NCBI GenBank assembly: GCA_916610825.1
Contig: OU744448.1
Span: 20,625,032 to 20,689,031 of the forward strand
Reading direction: 5' to 3'
Length of the DNA stretch: 64,000 nt
Origin: Haliclystus octoradiatus
Taxonomy: Eukaryota > Cnidaria > Staurozoa > Stauromedusae > Haliclystidae
Shown here: positions 22,734 to 34,145 of the stretch, piece after piece
How the letters are laid out: the number at the start of each line of letters is the position of its first letter
How positions within the stretch are numbered: position 1 is the first letter of the stretch
Translations under genes and position numbers: made by a program
Notes under the pieces: model-generated
What the model was told of the DNA's origin: nothing
The model's input: only the letters and a program-made list of their open reading frames with translations
Databases searched by the model: none

Positions 22734-25237
22734 CAGTCATTATAAAAGATGACCTCACACAAATTGCAACAGAAGCATTTTTCATCAATTCTAGGGTCAA
22801 ATTGTATGCTTAACAACATATCCAAAATGTTCCGAAATCGGAGTAGGCAAAATGCCTTAATTTCGCAGTTTGATTTATGGCATTCCCAGTACAAACATGG
22901 AAGCGAGGCTGTCCTTTTTCAATGTAATCATGTGATTTAATTTGAGAGGAAAATATCAGGAATAGTAGCCTTGCATCATTTAGCACATATAATGTGCTTA
23001 AAATTTCTTTACTGTCACTATGTATCAAATCACCAAAACGAGGCTATGTATGAAGATTAAACAAATCGACATAGAAAAACTAGAAAAACATATACACAGT
23101 AAGTGAAAAATGTTATTCATTATATTTTAACATTCCACTAGCAGTATAGATCATGTAAATACTTTATTTATCTTATTTAGAAAATACAATTAGGTAATAT
23201 ACATTGTTCACAATGAACAATTTTAGGCAAATGCATGGATATCATAGTCGCAATTATTTTTGACAGAAATTGACTATTACGATTTGATGATAGGCCTGAA
23301 GAAAAACAGCAGAAATTGATATCCAATAGAAATGTTGAATTAAATTAAACTAACGAACTAATACCTTTTACTTCTTGACAGGAAATCAATTAACTTTGCA
23401 TATAGACTACAGTTATCTAGTCGTTTATGTTACTAATTTAGCCATGGAATGAAAATTGAACATGGAACTTCACATGAAGGTTATGCCCAAAATGTTGACT
23501 ATATCCTATACACATATACAATCAAACCTGCTATAACAGCCATCTCTATACAGTGACCACCTGTCTAAAGTGGTCACTCTTGCAATGTCTTGAAATAGTA
23601 TTTTCTATTAAATCAAAGATTGATGAGCTTGGCTGTAGTTTTGATGATTTCCTCTTTTTCAGTCCTTGGTTTCTCTGAGCAGACAAAGGAAGCTCGTATG
23701 GAGAAAATAGTCCATAGTCAATGAACTCGTATGAATAGTCCATGAACAGTTCATGAACATTGTTATTGAATGCTCCCGAGTTTTCATTTATTATAAATTA
23801 TACAATTTATAAATTAATTCAGCAGTTCATGAACTGCTTATAAATTGTTCATGAAACTTTGCCATTTAACATTTATGAACATTTTTCCACGGAAGATTTT
23901 TATACAACAGATTTGATACATCCCCTGCAAAATGTTCAGGAGTTCAGAAGTTTAGAAGAATTCATGAACTATTTAAAAACAGCTCATGAACCTTCACGGA
24001 CAGTTCATAAACAATCCATGAAAACTTTGGGCCATTTATCGTTCATGAACTGTTCGTGAACTGTTCATTAACTCCTGAACTGTTTTTTGCAGGGATATTA
24101 TGAAGAGCTGCCAAACACATATTGTGAACCCTACAGTTTTACTCACTTGTATTCAAAGTTTCGAAAATATGTTTACCATTATTGATTAAAATAAATGGAG
24201 AGCTAATGGTCGGGGAATTTTGCAAATTTCAAAAGTGGCACAAATTATTTGCTTTATACAAGTTTCCTTTATCTGCTCAGACGAACCAAGAACTAGAAAA
24301 AGAGTAACTCACTAAAACTGCAGCCAAGCTCATCAATCTTCGATTCAATAGAAAATACTATTTCCGAACATTGCAAGAGTGACCACTTCAGACAGGTGGT
24401 CGCTGTATAGAGACGGCTGTTATAACAGGTCAGATTGTATATGTGTATAGTATATAGTTAACATTTTGGGCATAACCTTTAGATGAAGTTCCTGTGTACA
24501 ATATTCATTCCATGGTTAAATTAGTAACATGAACGAGTGGGTAACAGTCGTCTATATTCGAAGTTGCATTGATTTCCTGTCGATGATTAATGAAGGTATT
24601 AGTTCTTTAGTTTAATTTAATTTGACGTTTATATTGGATATCTTATTCTGCTTTTTTCTGCAGGCCTATCATCAAATCGTAATAGTCAATTTCTGTCAAA
24701 AATAATTGCGACCATGAACATTCCTAGGCATTTGCTTGAAATTGTTCGTCGTGAACAATCTATATTACCTAGTTGTATTTTCTAAATAAGATAAATAAAG
24801 TATTTACATGATCTATACTGCTAGTGGAAGTTAAAATATAATGAATAACATTTTTCACTTACTGTATATATCTTTTTCTAGTTTTCTTATGTCGATTTGT
24901 TTAATCTTCATACATAGCCTCGTTTTCATAATTTGATACATAGTGACAGTAAAGAAATTTTAAGCACATTTTATGAGCTAAATGATGCAGGGCTATAATG
25001 TCTGATGGTATTCCTTCAAATTAAATCACATGATTGCACTAAAACTGGACAGCCTCGCTTTCATGTTTCTACTGAAATTGCCATTAATCAAATTGCGAAA
25101 TTAAGGCATTTTGCCTACTCCGATTTCGAAACATTTTGGATATGTTGTTAAGCATAAAATTTGACTCTAGAATTGATAAAAAATGCTTCTGTTGCAATTT
25201 GTGTGAGGTTAAGGCTTATATTGGCTTAAAATGACTG
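22734..25237. mobile_element. 2.5-kb foldback element, TA-flanked, CAGTCATT ends
   Basis: The left end starts CAGTCATT after TA; the right end finishes AATGACTG before TA. The two arms (22,734 to about 23,715 and about 24,255 to 25,237) are inverted copies of each other over nearly 1 kb with scattered differences. Matching landmarks include GGATATGTTGTTAAGC, TGACCACCTGTCT and GCAAGAGTGACCACTT. The loop of about 540 bp is filled with GTTCATGAAC-type repeats. No transposase frame is visible. TA target duplication and CAGT ends are typical of Tc1/mariner-type elements, so this looks like a non-autonomous foldback member. It interrupts the integrase of an LTR retrotransposon. Confidence 0.8.
23735..24085. 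repeat. GTTCATGAAC repeat cluster in the foldback loop
   Basis: More than ten intact or near-intact TTCATGAA cores lie here, including CAGTTCATGAACTG and GTTCATGAACTGTTCGTGAAC. The block near 24,030-24,095 closely matches 1130-1212. Confidence 0.75.
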
Positions 25238-25241
25238 TACT

Positions 25242-26095
25242 ATAATGAAGGGGAAGAACAATTCGTTACACAGTTAAAGTCTGTATTTTGTGAAAGGGGG
25301 CCACCAGATGAATTATGATTTGATAATTATAGTAGGCCTACATTGAAATCTAAAGGTGTAATTGCAATTTGTAAAGAATGAAATGGTCAAACAGAGTCAT
25401 CTGATGATAATGGTAATAATGTAGAAGATGATAATCAAGATATAGATGATAATGATAATGACATTAATAGTGATCAAGAAGCCATTCCTGTTTGACCAGT
25501 ACGCATGTATTAATAACTCCACGTGCCGTTTACAAGGCCAGTGGTAATGGAATAATTGAAAGAAACCATCGTACAATTAAAGTAATGGCAAGCATATCTT
25601 CTATTTCAATTAATGACGCCACTTATTGGTAGGCCTACAATAATCTACCAACTGACAATAATAGTATTCCTCCTGCAGAACGTATCTATGCATATAAACC
25701 ACATCTAAAGTTGATTGAACTTGAAGAAAAAAATAATTCATTTATTGTTATTTATGACGTTGGTTGTCCTGTTTGGATTAAACCAGATCAACATGTACGT
25801 TGTTTTCGCCGTTGGTTAGAAGGAGTCGTTATTGAGCATGTATCTGCTTTTAAAGTTAAAGTTTTAATTAATGATTATATTTCACTGAGACATATTTCTC
25901 ATTTAAGAATGCGTTCACCATGGCGTTCAGAGGATAGCGATATTATTGATGATAATGAACATCTTAATGATGATGATCGTGATAATTTTTCAGAGTCATC
26001 TGATGATAATGGTAATAATGTAGAAGATGATAATCAAGATATAGATGATAATGATAATGACAATAACAGTGATCAAGAATCCATTCCTGTTTGAC
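25242..26095 (+). pseudogene. LTR retrotransposon integrase, C-terminal part (right of insertion)
   Basis: Reading resumes with EEQFVTQLKSVFCERGPPDE and FDNY (second catalytic D region). A disrupted stretch follows, then GNGIIERNHRTIKVMAS (the ERNH motif with the catalytic E). The long frame 25,711-26,094 is the C-terminal domain, with PVWIKPDQHVRCFRRWLEG and ISHLRMRSPW. It ends in an acidic D/N-rich tail and a stop. The segment between the second D and E has been replaced by a copy of the acidic tail (see 25,392-25,506). Confidence 0.75.
25392..25506 (+). repeat. Misplaced copy of the pol 3' tail inside the integrase core
   Basis: These 115 bases match 25,991-26,105 with about five differences, including the stop region TTTGACCAGTACGCAT. 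The natural place is the second copy, at the end of the gene; the first sits inside the integrase catalytic core. Confidence 0.8.
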
Positions 26096-26105
26096 CAGTA
26101 CGCAT

Positions 26106-26896
26106 AAGGCGTAGACCTCAGTGGTTAAATGATTACGAGTAAAACTATTAATTATTAATAAGTTAACTTTTTAAATTATTTTTAGATTTTTATGAATCTA
26201 GATGGGGTGTAATATATAGACATTTACCTCGTTTTAATGTTATAGCCTCTTATTCATTTATAGTGTATTTAGCACATGTTCTGTTTTGATATAGATTAGA
26301 TTCGTTAGTGTTCGCTTGTGCAGCACGTGTCTCATTATTGTGTTACATTCTTTCATTGCTATTATTACTTGATCAGGTTTAAGGTGATCTTACACATAAA
26401 AACAAACTAACATAAATCATGGAAAAATATTCAAACGTAAACTAAATTCAACACAAATAAAATTATTAACTAAAGAAAGTAAACATGGCGGACGATTGTT
26501 GACCGTGCAGTGTCCTGGGATGGAGAAGTGTTATATATACATACAAGCGGTACAAGCGGATAGGTAGAACATGTCGCCCTAGCCAGACTATCACAACTCG
26601 ACAGTAGCTCACGGAAAATCATCATGAGACTTGAGACTATATCACGAGGCTCGCAACCCGTTAGGGTCTTGCACGTAGTAGACAAGTTTTGTAACGTTAA
26701 TCAATAATCAAGAGATAAAAATGAAAATAATATCAAATTTAATGTTTATGTAATATTAAGGCTCTTTTATTGAACTATCGTCTACATAGAAAATCAACTG
26801 CCAAAGTCCCTATTCAAAATTAAAGGCAAACCAATAATAGCAAATCAACAATAGGCCTAAATGAAAACAGTTCTCTTCTGTTATATTACCAACAAT
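26106..26896. other. 3' flank of the LTR element, limits unclear
   Basis: A purine run GATGGGG followed by TGTAATATATAGAC near 26,197-26,216 looks like a polypurine tract and LTR start. The matching LTR end could not be defined. The rest holds no gene that I can see. Confidence 0.3.
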
Positions 26897-27279
26897 TTAA
26901 TTAAATTAATGTAGACGGTGTCGCCCTACCGAAGGCACCCGTACCACTCCTCTATTTCAAGATGAGTGGCTTTTTTCGCTGAGAGCAATGATTTTAAACG
27001 CTCTTTGTTGATCTCAGCCGCGACACTGCAGATCAAGTTCAACAGATTTCATGGCAGATAGGTCTTGATTGTCAATACGCAACGATGCGCCGCAGCTACT
27101 CACAATGCAATTCCCTCTGGGTCATTCCATCCGCCATCCTCAGATGGTACTCATTTGATGTTTCAGATAAAGTCAAGGCTGAGTTGACCTTAGGGGGATT
27201 TGAACCACAATCGATTAGATATGATCGATCTGAAGTTTGGTTGCTCTGCCATTTGAGCTAATCCTCCACAATAAAAATC
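26897..27279 (-). mobile_element. tRNA-derived SINE
   Basis: On the minus strand the head reads GGAGGATTAGCTCAAATGGC, which contains an A box (TTAGCTCAAATGG). About 45 bases later comes a B box (GGTTCAAATCC). The acceptor and anticodon arms do not pair, so this is not a functional tRNA. The body continues about 280 bp to GGGCGACACCGTCTAC and an AT-rich tail. ACCAACAAT occurs on both sides (26,888-26,896 and 27,280-27,288) and may be the target duplication. Confidence 0.65.
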
Positions 27280-27382
27280 ACCAACAATAAAAACAGAATA
27301 TGCCCGAAAATCGTTTTCGTAGACCTACTTACTCTAGATCTGGGGCCAAATTATAAAAAATCAGATACAGAGAGTAGGCCTA

Positions 27383-27412
27383 CCCAGAGCCATCGATATC
27401 GATGGCTCTGGG
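27383..27412. repeat. 30-bp perfect palindrome
   Basis: CCCAGAGCCATCGAT is followed at once by its exact reverse complement, with GTAGGCCTAC overlapping the left edge. It could be the relic of a foldback insertion, but no target duplication is evident. Confidence 0.6.
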
Positions 27413-27439
27413 CCTACCTATAGCCTAGCCTGCCCTTAC

Positions 27440-28580
27440 TTGAACTTGAAATAAATTTTACAATTAGTGAGTTAGCCTATTCATCAATACCTCCAGATAA
27501 CTAGATTTTAACTTGATTTACTGTGTTATCCTGACTGTTCTAATTTTGAAGCATAAATCTCTCCCAAAGGCCATATATAACATGACATTTCTTACCTTAT
27601 CTCCCACCTTGGACAGCTCCCAGCTCCCACATCTGATCTCTCGCTGCCATTTTCGACTTTGCACCTTACAGCACGTAGCGTGCTAAAAGCGCTATTTCAA
27701 GATGCGCATGTCCAAAGATGTAGGGGAGAAACCCCATCTACTTTGAGAGAAAAGGCGCAATTTGATCATTTTAATGATGGCGGCTCTCTGTTCAGTTAAA
27801 TTCAGTATTTTTTGTCGTGTTTCTTTTTAAAGTACGGCACATCATCCAGAATTTTATTATATTATAACCAAATATTAACTTTTATTGTATTTCATTTTTT
27901 TTGGCTCTATTTATCGACTGTAATCGCTTTTATTCAATAGTTCTCGAACATATTGGAAATCATGCTATAGGCCTAGCCTAGCCAACATTTCAAAACAACA
28001 GCGATCATCAGCGTGTCTAGCGGCGCAAAGTAATTATAGCAAGACTTGGCCTAAAAGCTGAAAGTTCAAGATATTATATATTATTTCATAGGGGATTGGA
28101 TTATTTAGTTGTTATTGACGTGCAATATTATCTGATCAGATGCCATAGTTTATGGAAGACTGTCGCCTTGCCTTGCGTTTTTCTGTTCAATATTGGCCTT
28201 CTCATTACATCAACATCAACTAAGCCTGCCAAGCCAAGCCAACAACGCCGACGAAATTGACTAGTCAACGTTGTTTTTCTGCCAATGTCTAGTCATTTCA
28301 AACGATAGACATATGTCTGTCTTTGTGTCTAACTATGTCAGGTAACAACAGTAGGCCTACTGAGAAATGATAGACGTATAATGCCTTGTTTAAAACACAG
28401 TCAGTTCATAGTGTTTTGCCCTTTGGTCATTCATTTCATTTCGTCTACTTATTTCTGTTGTATGCTTTGTTCTTGGCCATGCTGGGTGAGGAGACTAATT
28501 GATTCTATTTTGATGATGCACTGGAGGCAATTTTTACTACGCTGTGCGTGACTCCAGGCACAATATGTTTGCTAAATTTC
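27440..28580. other. No coding seen; upstream region of the next gene
   Basis: Mixed-composition sequence with a small hairpin GCACGTAGCGTGC near 27,671. No exon is supported. Confidence 0.4.
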
Positions 28581-28582
28581 TC

Positions 28583-28590
28583 TATAAAAG
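28583..28590 (+). promoter_or_regulatory. TATA box candidate
   Basis: TATAAAAG lies 65-70 bases upstream of a strong donor (CAAG then GTAAGA at 28,655), so a short first exon starting near 28,613 is plausible. That exon contains an ATG two codons before the donor. Confidence 0.4.
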
Positions 28591-29150
28591 GTAAGTACTC
28601 AGGGTAAGTTTGGCAGTCAGAGTCAAGGTGAAAGAGAGAAACAGTAAATGCAAGGTAAGACAACACTATAGTTTTGTTATTGAAGAGATTTTAACTATGT
28701 AACCATCTTAAAAATATGTTAAAACTATGTTAAGCTGTGTAAAAGCTATCTCAGAATTGGGACTGAGACTCACAACTTTTTTGTTACATTATTCTATCAT
28801 TCATTCATTATCATATACATAGACAATGATTATATTTACCTGAATGCAATCTATAAATACATTGGCAATACATTTAATTCAAGCATTTATATTACTGTAT
28901 TATATAAAACTGAATATGGTCTCATATCATTCTAAAATCACAATGTAACATCTTCCAGAAAGAATTTCAATGCTATATTATGTAACACTGAATTAAAATT
29001 GTGCTTTTTGAATGGACTGCCTTCCTAGTTGATTATGAATGTTTAAGTTTATTTTACCATACTTCATATCCACTACATAGAGACATGAGTAGATGGATGA
29101 TGACTCATATTGGTATATTTTTAATTTATTTCAATTACTTTTGTTTGTAG

Positions 29151-32100
29151 TTATAACATGCAAAGAGGTTCAAGCTACGAGTGCCGTGGTGCTTGGGAAG
29201 TTTTATCTAAAAAAATTGAGCATCGATTACTTAATTGCAGGCGTAGCTCTTTCAAGATACAGTATACCGTCTCACCAGGCTGTTCTCAAATTTTCAGACG
29301 TCTTATTCCTAGTTTTGAAACAAAAATAAAATTGCTGACTGTTACAAGGCGTGATATCAAGACGTCTGTGACAAATGTGAAATCAACTATACGGAAGGTA
29401 CCAAAAGTGCAGCTGTACTCATTATCTGTCAAAGTTACTTTTGAGAGGGTTTTACTGGAATAATGGAAAAATGTAGACAATCTGTGACATATTGGGATGT
29501 TATCCAAGACTTGAAAAAAAAATCTTTATTAAAAAAATATGCTGAACTCAGCCAAATCTCCATCATTGAATCAATAAAAGATGTTTTATCAGCAGAAAGC
29601 ATTGAGTCATTGGAGCCAAATGTCCGCACAAAAATATTTCGTCTGAAAGGAAGATATTTAAAATTGCAATCGAATTCATCTAAGTTTGCAGCATTTGAAA
29701 AAAAGCTCAGTAATGACCATTTTGGGTCTTTTCCTGTTGTTGCTGTGTACTCAAGATCTGCAATTAATTGCTTGCATGAAAAGATTGCATCTTTACAAAA
29801 TGAACTTTGCAGTAAAGACGAAACTGTTGCTGCATTACGAAGATCCCTTGCAAGGAAGTCAACACCTGGAACAAGAGGAAAGTCAAAACGAACAATTCAA
29901 CGAAAACTTAAAGTCATCAGAGAAGAAGTTGAGAAACTGACAGGAGAGAAGCATGCCCTAACAAAAGTTGTGTCACCAAGAAAAATGAGTAAACGGCTAG
30001 ATGACACCAAAACTTCACAAAGAGGCTTCTTAGCTATGAAGGGTAAGGATTTCAGTTGATGGTAATACCTGTGTAGCCTACAGCCCACAGTTTAAATATC
30101 TAAATAAACATACATAATAGCCTTCCATTTTAGTTGTTGAAAATTTAATAGTTGATTTCCTATAAAGCTTAATTGACCATATATACAGTGAAACCTCTAT
30201 ATAACAGCCAGCTATATGAGGATAGATAAATCTACCATTATAGACAGGTGACCTTAATAAACAGGGTTTGTTTAATAGAATACAATTTTGCCGCTGTATA
30301 GAGGTAACCGATATAATATGTTTGACTGTATAGACACGAATCTTGATTCTGGTCAACTGTTTTACATCCATAACTTCAAATGTAGCTTAAAATGTTTCAA
30401 CTATCATTCCTCACATGCTTATATATTCATTCATTTTCAGAAAATAATCAACCATCGTTACTCAAAGTCCGCAAGGCACGACAGGACGCTGATAGGAAAG
30501 CTTCTAATATCATTAGCGTGTTCAGAAAATTTATAGAAACGAGGATGGCATCCTCTTCTGACAAAGTGATAAGACTCAAATACTCTGCTGATGGTCACAA
30601 CACCACCAAATTTCGAGCAAATTGTACCTTTTCTGTAACTCATGTAGATGGAAGTCAAAATGCTGATAACATCATACCTCTTCATTCAGTTCCAGGTAAA
30701 CCATCTATTAATTATGTTATTAGTGTAAGCTTACCTTCAAATAGTTCTATCAAGTTACAATAATTACATATGCTGTATTGAAAACAAAGTCCTTAGATTT
30801 CTACCACCTCATCTGTTGATACTGCCAGACCTGTTTTAACAGTCACTCTATACATTGACCACTATTTATGATGGTCACACTTGAAATAATATTTATATCG
30901 AATCAACCCTGTATAAAAAGGCCACCTGCTCATAGCAGCAGTTGCCATAATTTCATAGCTGTCTGTCATATACACATTAAATTAGTTGCAATGTAGACGA
31001 TATACTATGGCGTTCAAAATCCTGCTAGCAGAATCACCCTATGTATCATATATTGAAAAAAACGTTTCAGGTGCTTGACTTCAATACAAATTTACTCCTT
31101 ACTTCTATTTGTCGTATATTTGTGATATAAATTTAGGGTTTTGGATTGAGATTTAACTTTTTATTTGAGACCAATAGATTTCAACAACAAAATCAATCTT
31201 GTTAGTCTGATAATTTATATCCTACTGACCTACATGAAAACATGTAAAGATGGAGCTTATTTTTCATAATTATCTAACACATTCTGTGTCGATTCTCTTC
31301 CAGGTGCAGAGACTTATGATCTTCATAAAGCTAGTGGCTTCTGGCAGAAGTTACCATCATTCATGTCTCAAGAATTTGATTCTGATGTGCAGTTGGAGCA
31401 CAACTTGTGCGTTGATTACAAAACAATGCTGACAATACTGGGGTATAAAGCTGCTACTGGCCATAACACATGTATTTATTGTAAGTGCAGTAAAGTGGAT
31501 TGGGACTATTGTTGCATTCCTAACAACAAATTCAATCATATTTGCGTACCCCGCTATCAGCTGATCGAGGAAAAGTTTGTCCTTCCCACGCTGCTTGATA
31601 CTGACCCTGGGTATAACAATGACGGCAACAAACCTCTTGTATATTCAAGCAAATTCAACTTTGTGTTCATTGATACTATGCATTGTTATCTTAGAGTCAG
31701 TGATCAGCTCTTTCAACGCTGCCTTGATCTTATCAGTGACAGGGGAAGGGAAAAGTTCAATGCATTATGTCAAGCAGAAGGCATCACAGGCTTTTCTATG
31801 AAAGGTAATGACAGCGAAGGAACTAAATTTTCAAAATTGACCATGTCTATGAGAAAAAAAATGTTTTCTAATGTTTTCTGTGGAGAAAAATTACCTTCAT
31901 TCTGTTTTGAGCTGTCATTACAAAAAATAGAAGAGATTGAAAAAGCCTTTTCTGCTTGGCATAGTGTATGGGAATCTATCAGAACTGCAAATGACAATGA
32001 AACATATGCTGCTCTTAAAAATAATATAGTTGACTTTCTGGCAAACTTTAGAAGAGCATTCTGTCCTTCTAGCTTCTCAACATATATCCACTTATTACTA

Positions 32101-32271
32101 CATATACCGTGGCTATATGAAAATTTTGGTAATATCCATTGCTTCCAACAGCAGTCGGTGGAATATTTAAATCACAGAATGAATCGTGCCATAAATAGAG
32201 TGACTACTCCAAGGAATGCTGCTGCTCAAGCAGTTAATTGCCACACTCGAGGTTTTTTTTATGATGCCTGA
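29151..32271 (+). CDS. Transposase-like protein with D, D, E positions (three coding exons, open)
   Basis: Exons are 29,151-30,042, 30,441-30,695 and 31,304-32,271. Both introns are GT-AG with matching phase 1, giving about 600 residues from the ATG at 29,463. The first part is basic and coiled-coil (KRTIQRKLKVIREEVEKLTG). Exon 2 carries RLKYSADGHNTTKFRANCTF. Exon 3 has NLCVDYKTMLTILGYKAATG, a CIYCKC cluster, FVFIDTMHCYLRVSDQLFQR and, near the end, CFQQQSVEYLNHRMNRAINR. The order DGxxTTK, DYK...G, CxxC, then E in a helix resembles an uncharacterised RNase H-fold transposase family of cnidarians, hemichordates and echinoderms that I cannot name. An in-phase upstream reading (29,158-29,460) ends in a stop just before the ATG. 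The frame has no stop from 29,463 on, unlike neighbouring elements, so it is either a recent insertion or a co-opted host gene. Confidence 0.6.
30186..30328. mobile_element. 143-bp mariner-type MITE in intron
   Basis: The element starts CAGTGAAACCTCTATATAAC after TA and ends GTTTGACTG before TA. Its ends pair as short inverted repeats (CAGTSAAAC). It lies in the first coding intron of the gene above. The CTCTATA...GGTGACC interior resembles parts of the foldback arms and of 30,820-30,960. Confidence 0.6.
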
Positions 32272-32464
32272 CCAACCTTAGTCATTTGCATGTCTGATAA
32301 TTCCCTTCCCTTGGAACTGATGAATTTCATTGCAAAAAATTTTCTTCTTCAAATCATGTGTTATGGTAGGTTGCAGTTTTATACCCACGCAAATTTATAA
32401 TGTACTTCAATATACTCAATTATATATCCAATTATATTATAATTTAATATACTCAAAATCAATG

Positions 32465-32589
32465 CTTAATAATAATAATAATAATAGTAATAATAATAGT
32501 TATAATAATAATAGCAATAGTAATGGTTATGGTAATAGTAATAGTAATAATATAGCAATAATAATAATAATAATGATAATGATAATAAT

Positions 32590-32621
<32 letters not shown>

Positions 32622-32625
32622 GAAA
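32465..32625. repeat. AAT/AGT trinucleotide microsatellite
   Basis: An imperfect (AAT)n run with AGT and GGT interruptions. The asparagine-rich open frame across it is an artefact of the repeat. Confidence 0.85.
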
Positions 32626-32679
32626 ACTATATTTGTATAGCGTCACTTCTAAGCACTGTATAATGTTATTATAATCTAT

Positions 32680-32907
32680 AATTCCTGAAATATGGAAAAA
32701 TTATTGCTTCATTGTTTTTGATTTTACTGTAAAAATATGTTCCTGCCTTCTGATATTACTATTTCTGCATTATATTGCTTCTGTTCTTTTGATAATTCCT
32801 GAAATATGGAAAAATGATTGCTTCATTGTTTTCGATTTTACTGTAAAAATATGTTCCTGCCTTCTGATATTATTATTTCTGCATGATATTGCTTCTGTTC
32901 TTTTGGA
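32680..32907. repeat. Tandem duplication, 114-bp unit
   Basis: Two adjacent copies start AATTCCTGAAATATGGAAAA at 32,680 and 32,794 and differ at only a few positions, so the duplication is young. Confidence 0.85.
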
Positions 32908-32909
32908 GG

Positions 32910-34113
32910 AGATATAACCATTTATAGGCAATTGCAAATAACATATTAACCGACAAAGAATCGCATGAAGGTCTCTCCGGGCACTTAGCCGCTGTGCTAC
33001 TTGTGCACTTATAATAAACACTAGATATAATTATCTAATAGCAGTAAAACAGCGCTTGATGTCAGCTGACATAGCTGTAAATATAAATAAAATAAATCAA
33101 ATACTACACATTTTGGTAATGTTTCTTAGACATTCAAAAACAGTGTAATGTGTATCCCCCTAGGCTTGCTGTACCTCATAAAATACTATAAACCTTTTGA
33201 ATTCGATTTGCGATTTTAAGGAGGTGGATTTAAAATTATTTCCTTGGTAAGGTATCACTTTAGTTATAATCACACAGTTAATGTAGCTGTAGACCTATCA
33301 TTTCATTCTACGCAAAAACTTATTCCTGTAGCGGCGCTATCTGCATTGTACAGAAGATCATCGGTAAAACGGGGAGTGTTGCCCCCAATAAAGGGGCGGA
33401 AACTAAACATAAAATCGCTTCACTTTCATGACAGAAATACTTATAGATGGAGGCTAGATAAAAAGGCCAGTCATTGCCAAAGCACATGAACGTCTTTCTC
33501 GAAGGACCTATACACGTTTTGGGTGAAGTTTGAGATCATAGATTGCTTAGGATGCCGTTATTTACAAGCTCCATTTCATGTTTGAAACATGAATAATGTT
33601 ATGTTTTCCATTGGCAACGATATATGATTTACAACGATTTGGAAACTTATTTTAACAGCTTAATTTAGATCAGAACATGTTCTGTAATATTCCAACCGTA
33701 CTGTGTTTATAGCCCTCGTCGCTTATCAGATATCGATAATTTTGCTGCCACTAACTTCTGCTGTATTAAATCGCCATTAACAATGTAAGAAATTCAAAAG
33801 TTATGAACATAATATAGTAAATAATATATTCGCCGTAATGAATTGAAAGGTATGACTTGTTTTCAATGTTATATTTTCATTCTCTGATATGATTTCCAAC
33901 CGTATTGATTGTTTTCGCTATAAATATTTTTAATAAATGGACAATTTATGCCAAAATGTGCGTGTTTTTTGCCCAAATTTGCTCTTCACGCAACCGTGAA
34001 TAAGGCCTTTGTCGCAATCATCGCGCTACGATGCCTTACAGAGTCATCAGTCATCACGCGACTCGCTTCATTGTGTACTTACTAGTGACCGTGACTATTT
34101 TAGTTAATTCCAA

Positions 34114-34145
<32 letters not shown>

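Noticed and set aside
22568..22894. 108-residue protein on the minus strand at the foldback edge
   Set aside because: It spans the antisense of the integrase and the left end of the foldback element; no family resemblance.
27190..27275. Functional tRNA gene on the minus strand
   Set aside because: A and B boxes are present, but the acceptor and anticodon stems do not pair; it is the head of a SINE.
32330..32674. 114-residue asparagine-rich protein
   Set aside because: The frame is produced by the AAT microsatellite and has no other coding support.
33244..33489. 81-residue open frame
   Set aside because: No recognisable motif, no splice context and composition like the surrounding spacer.
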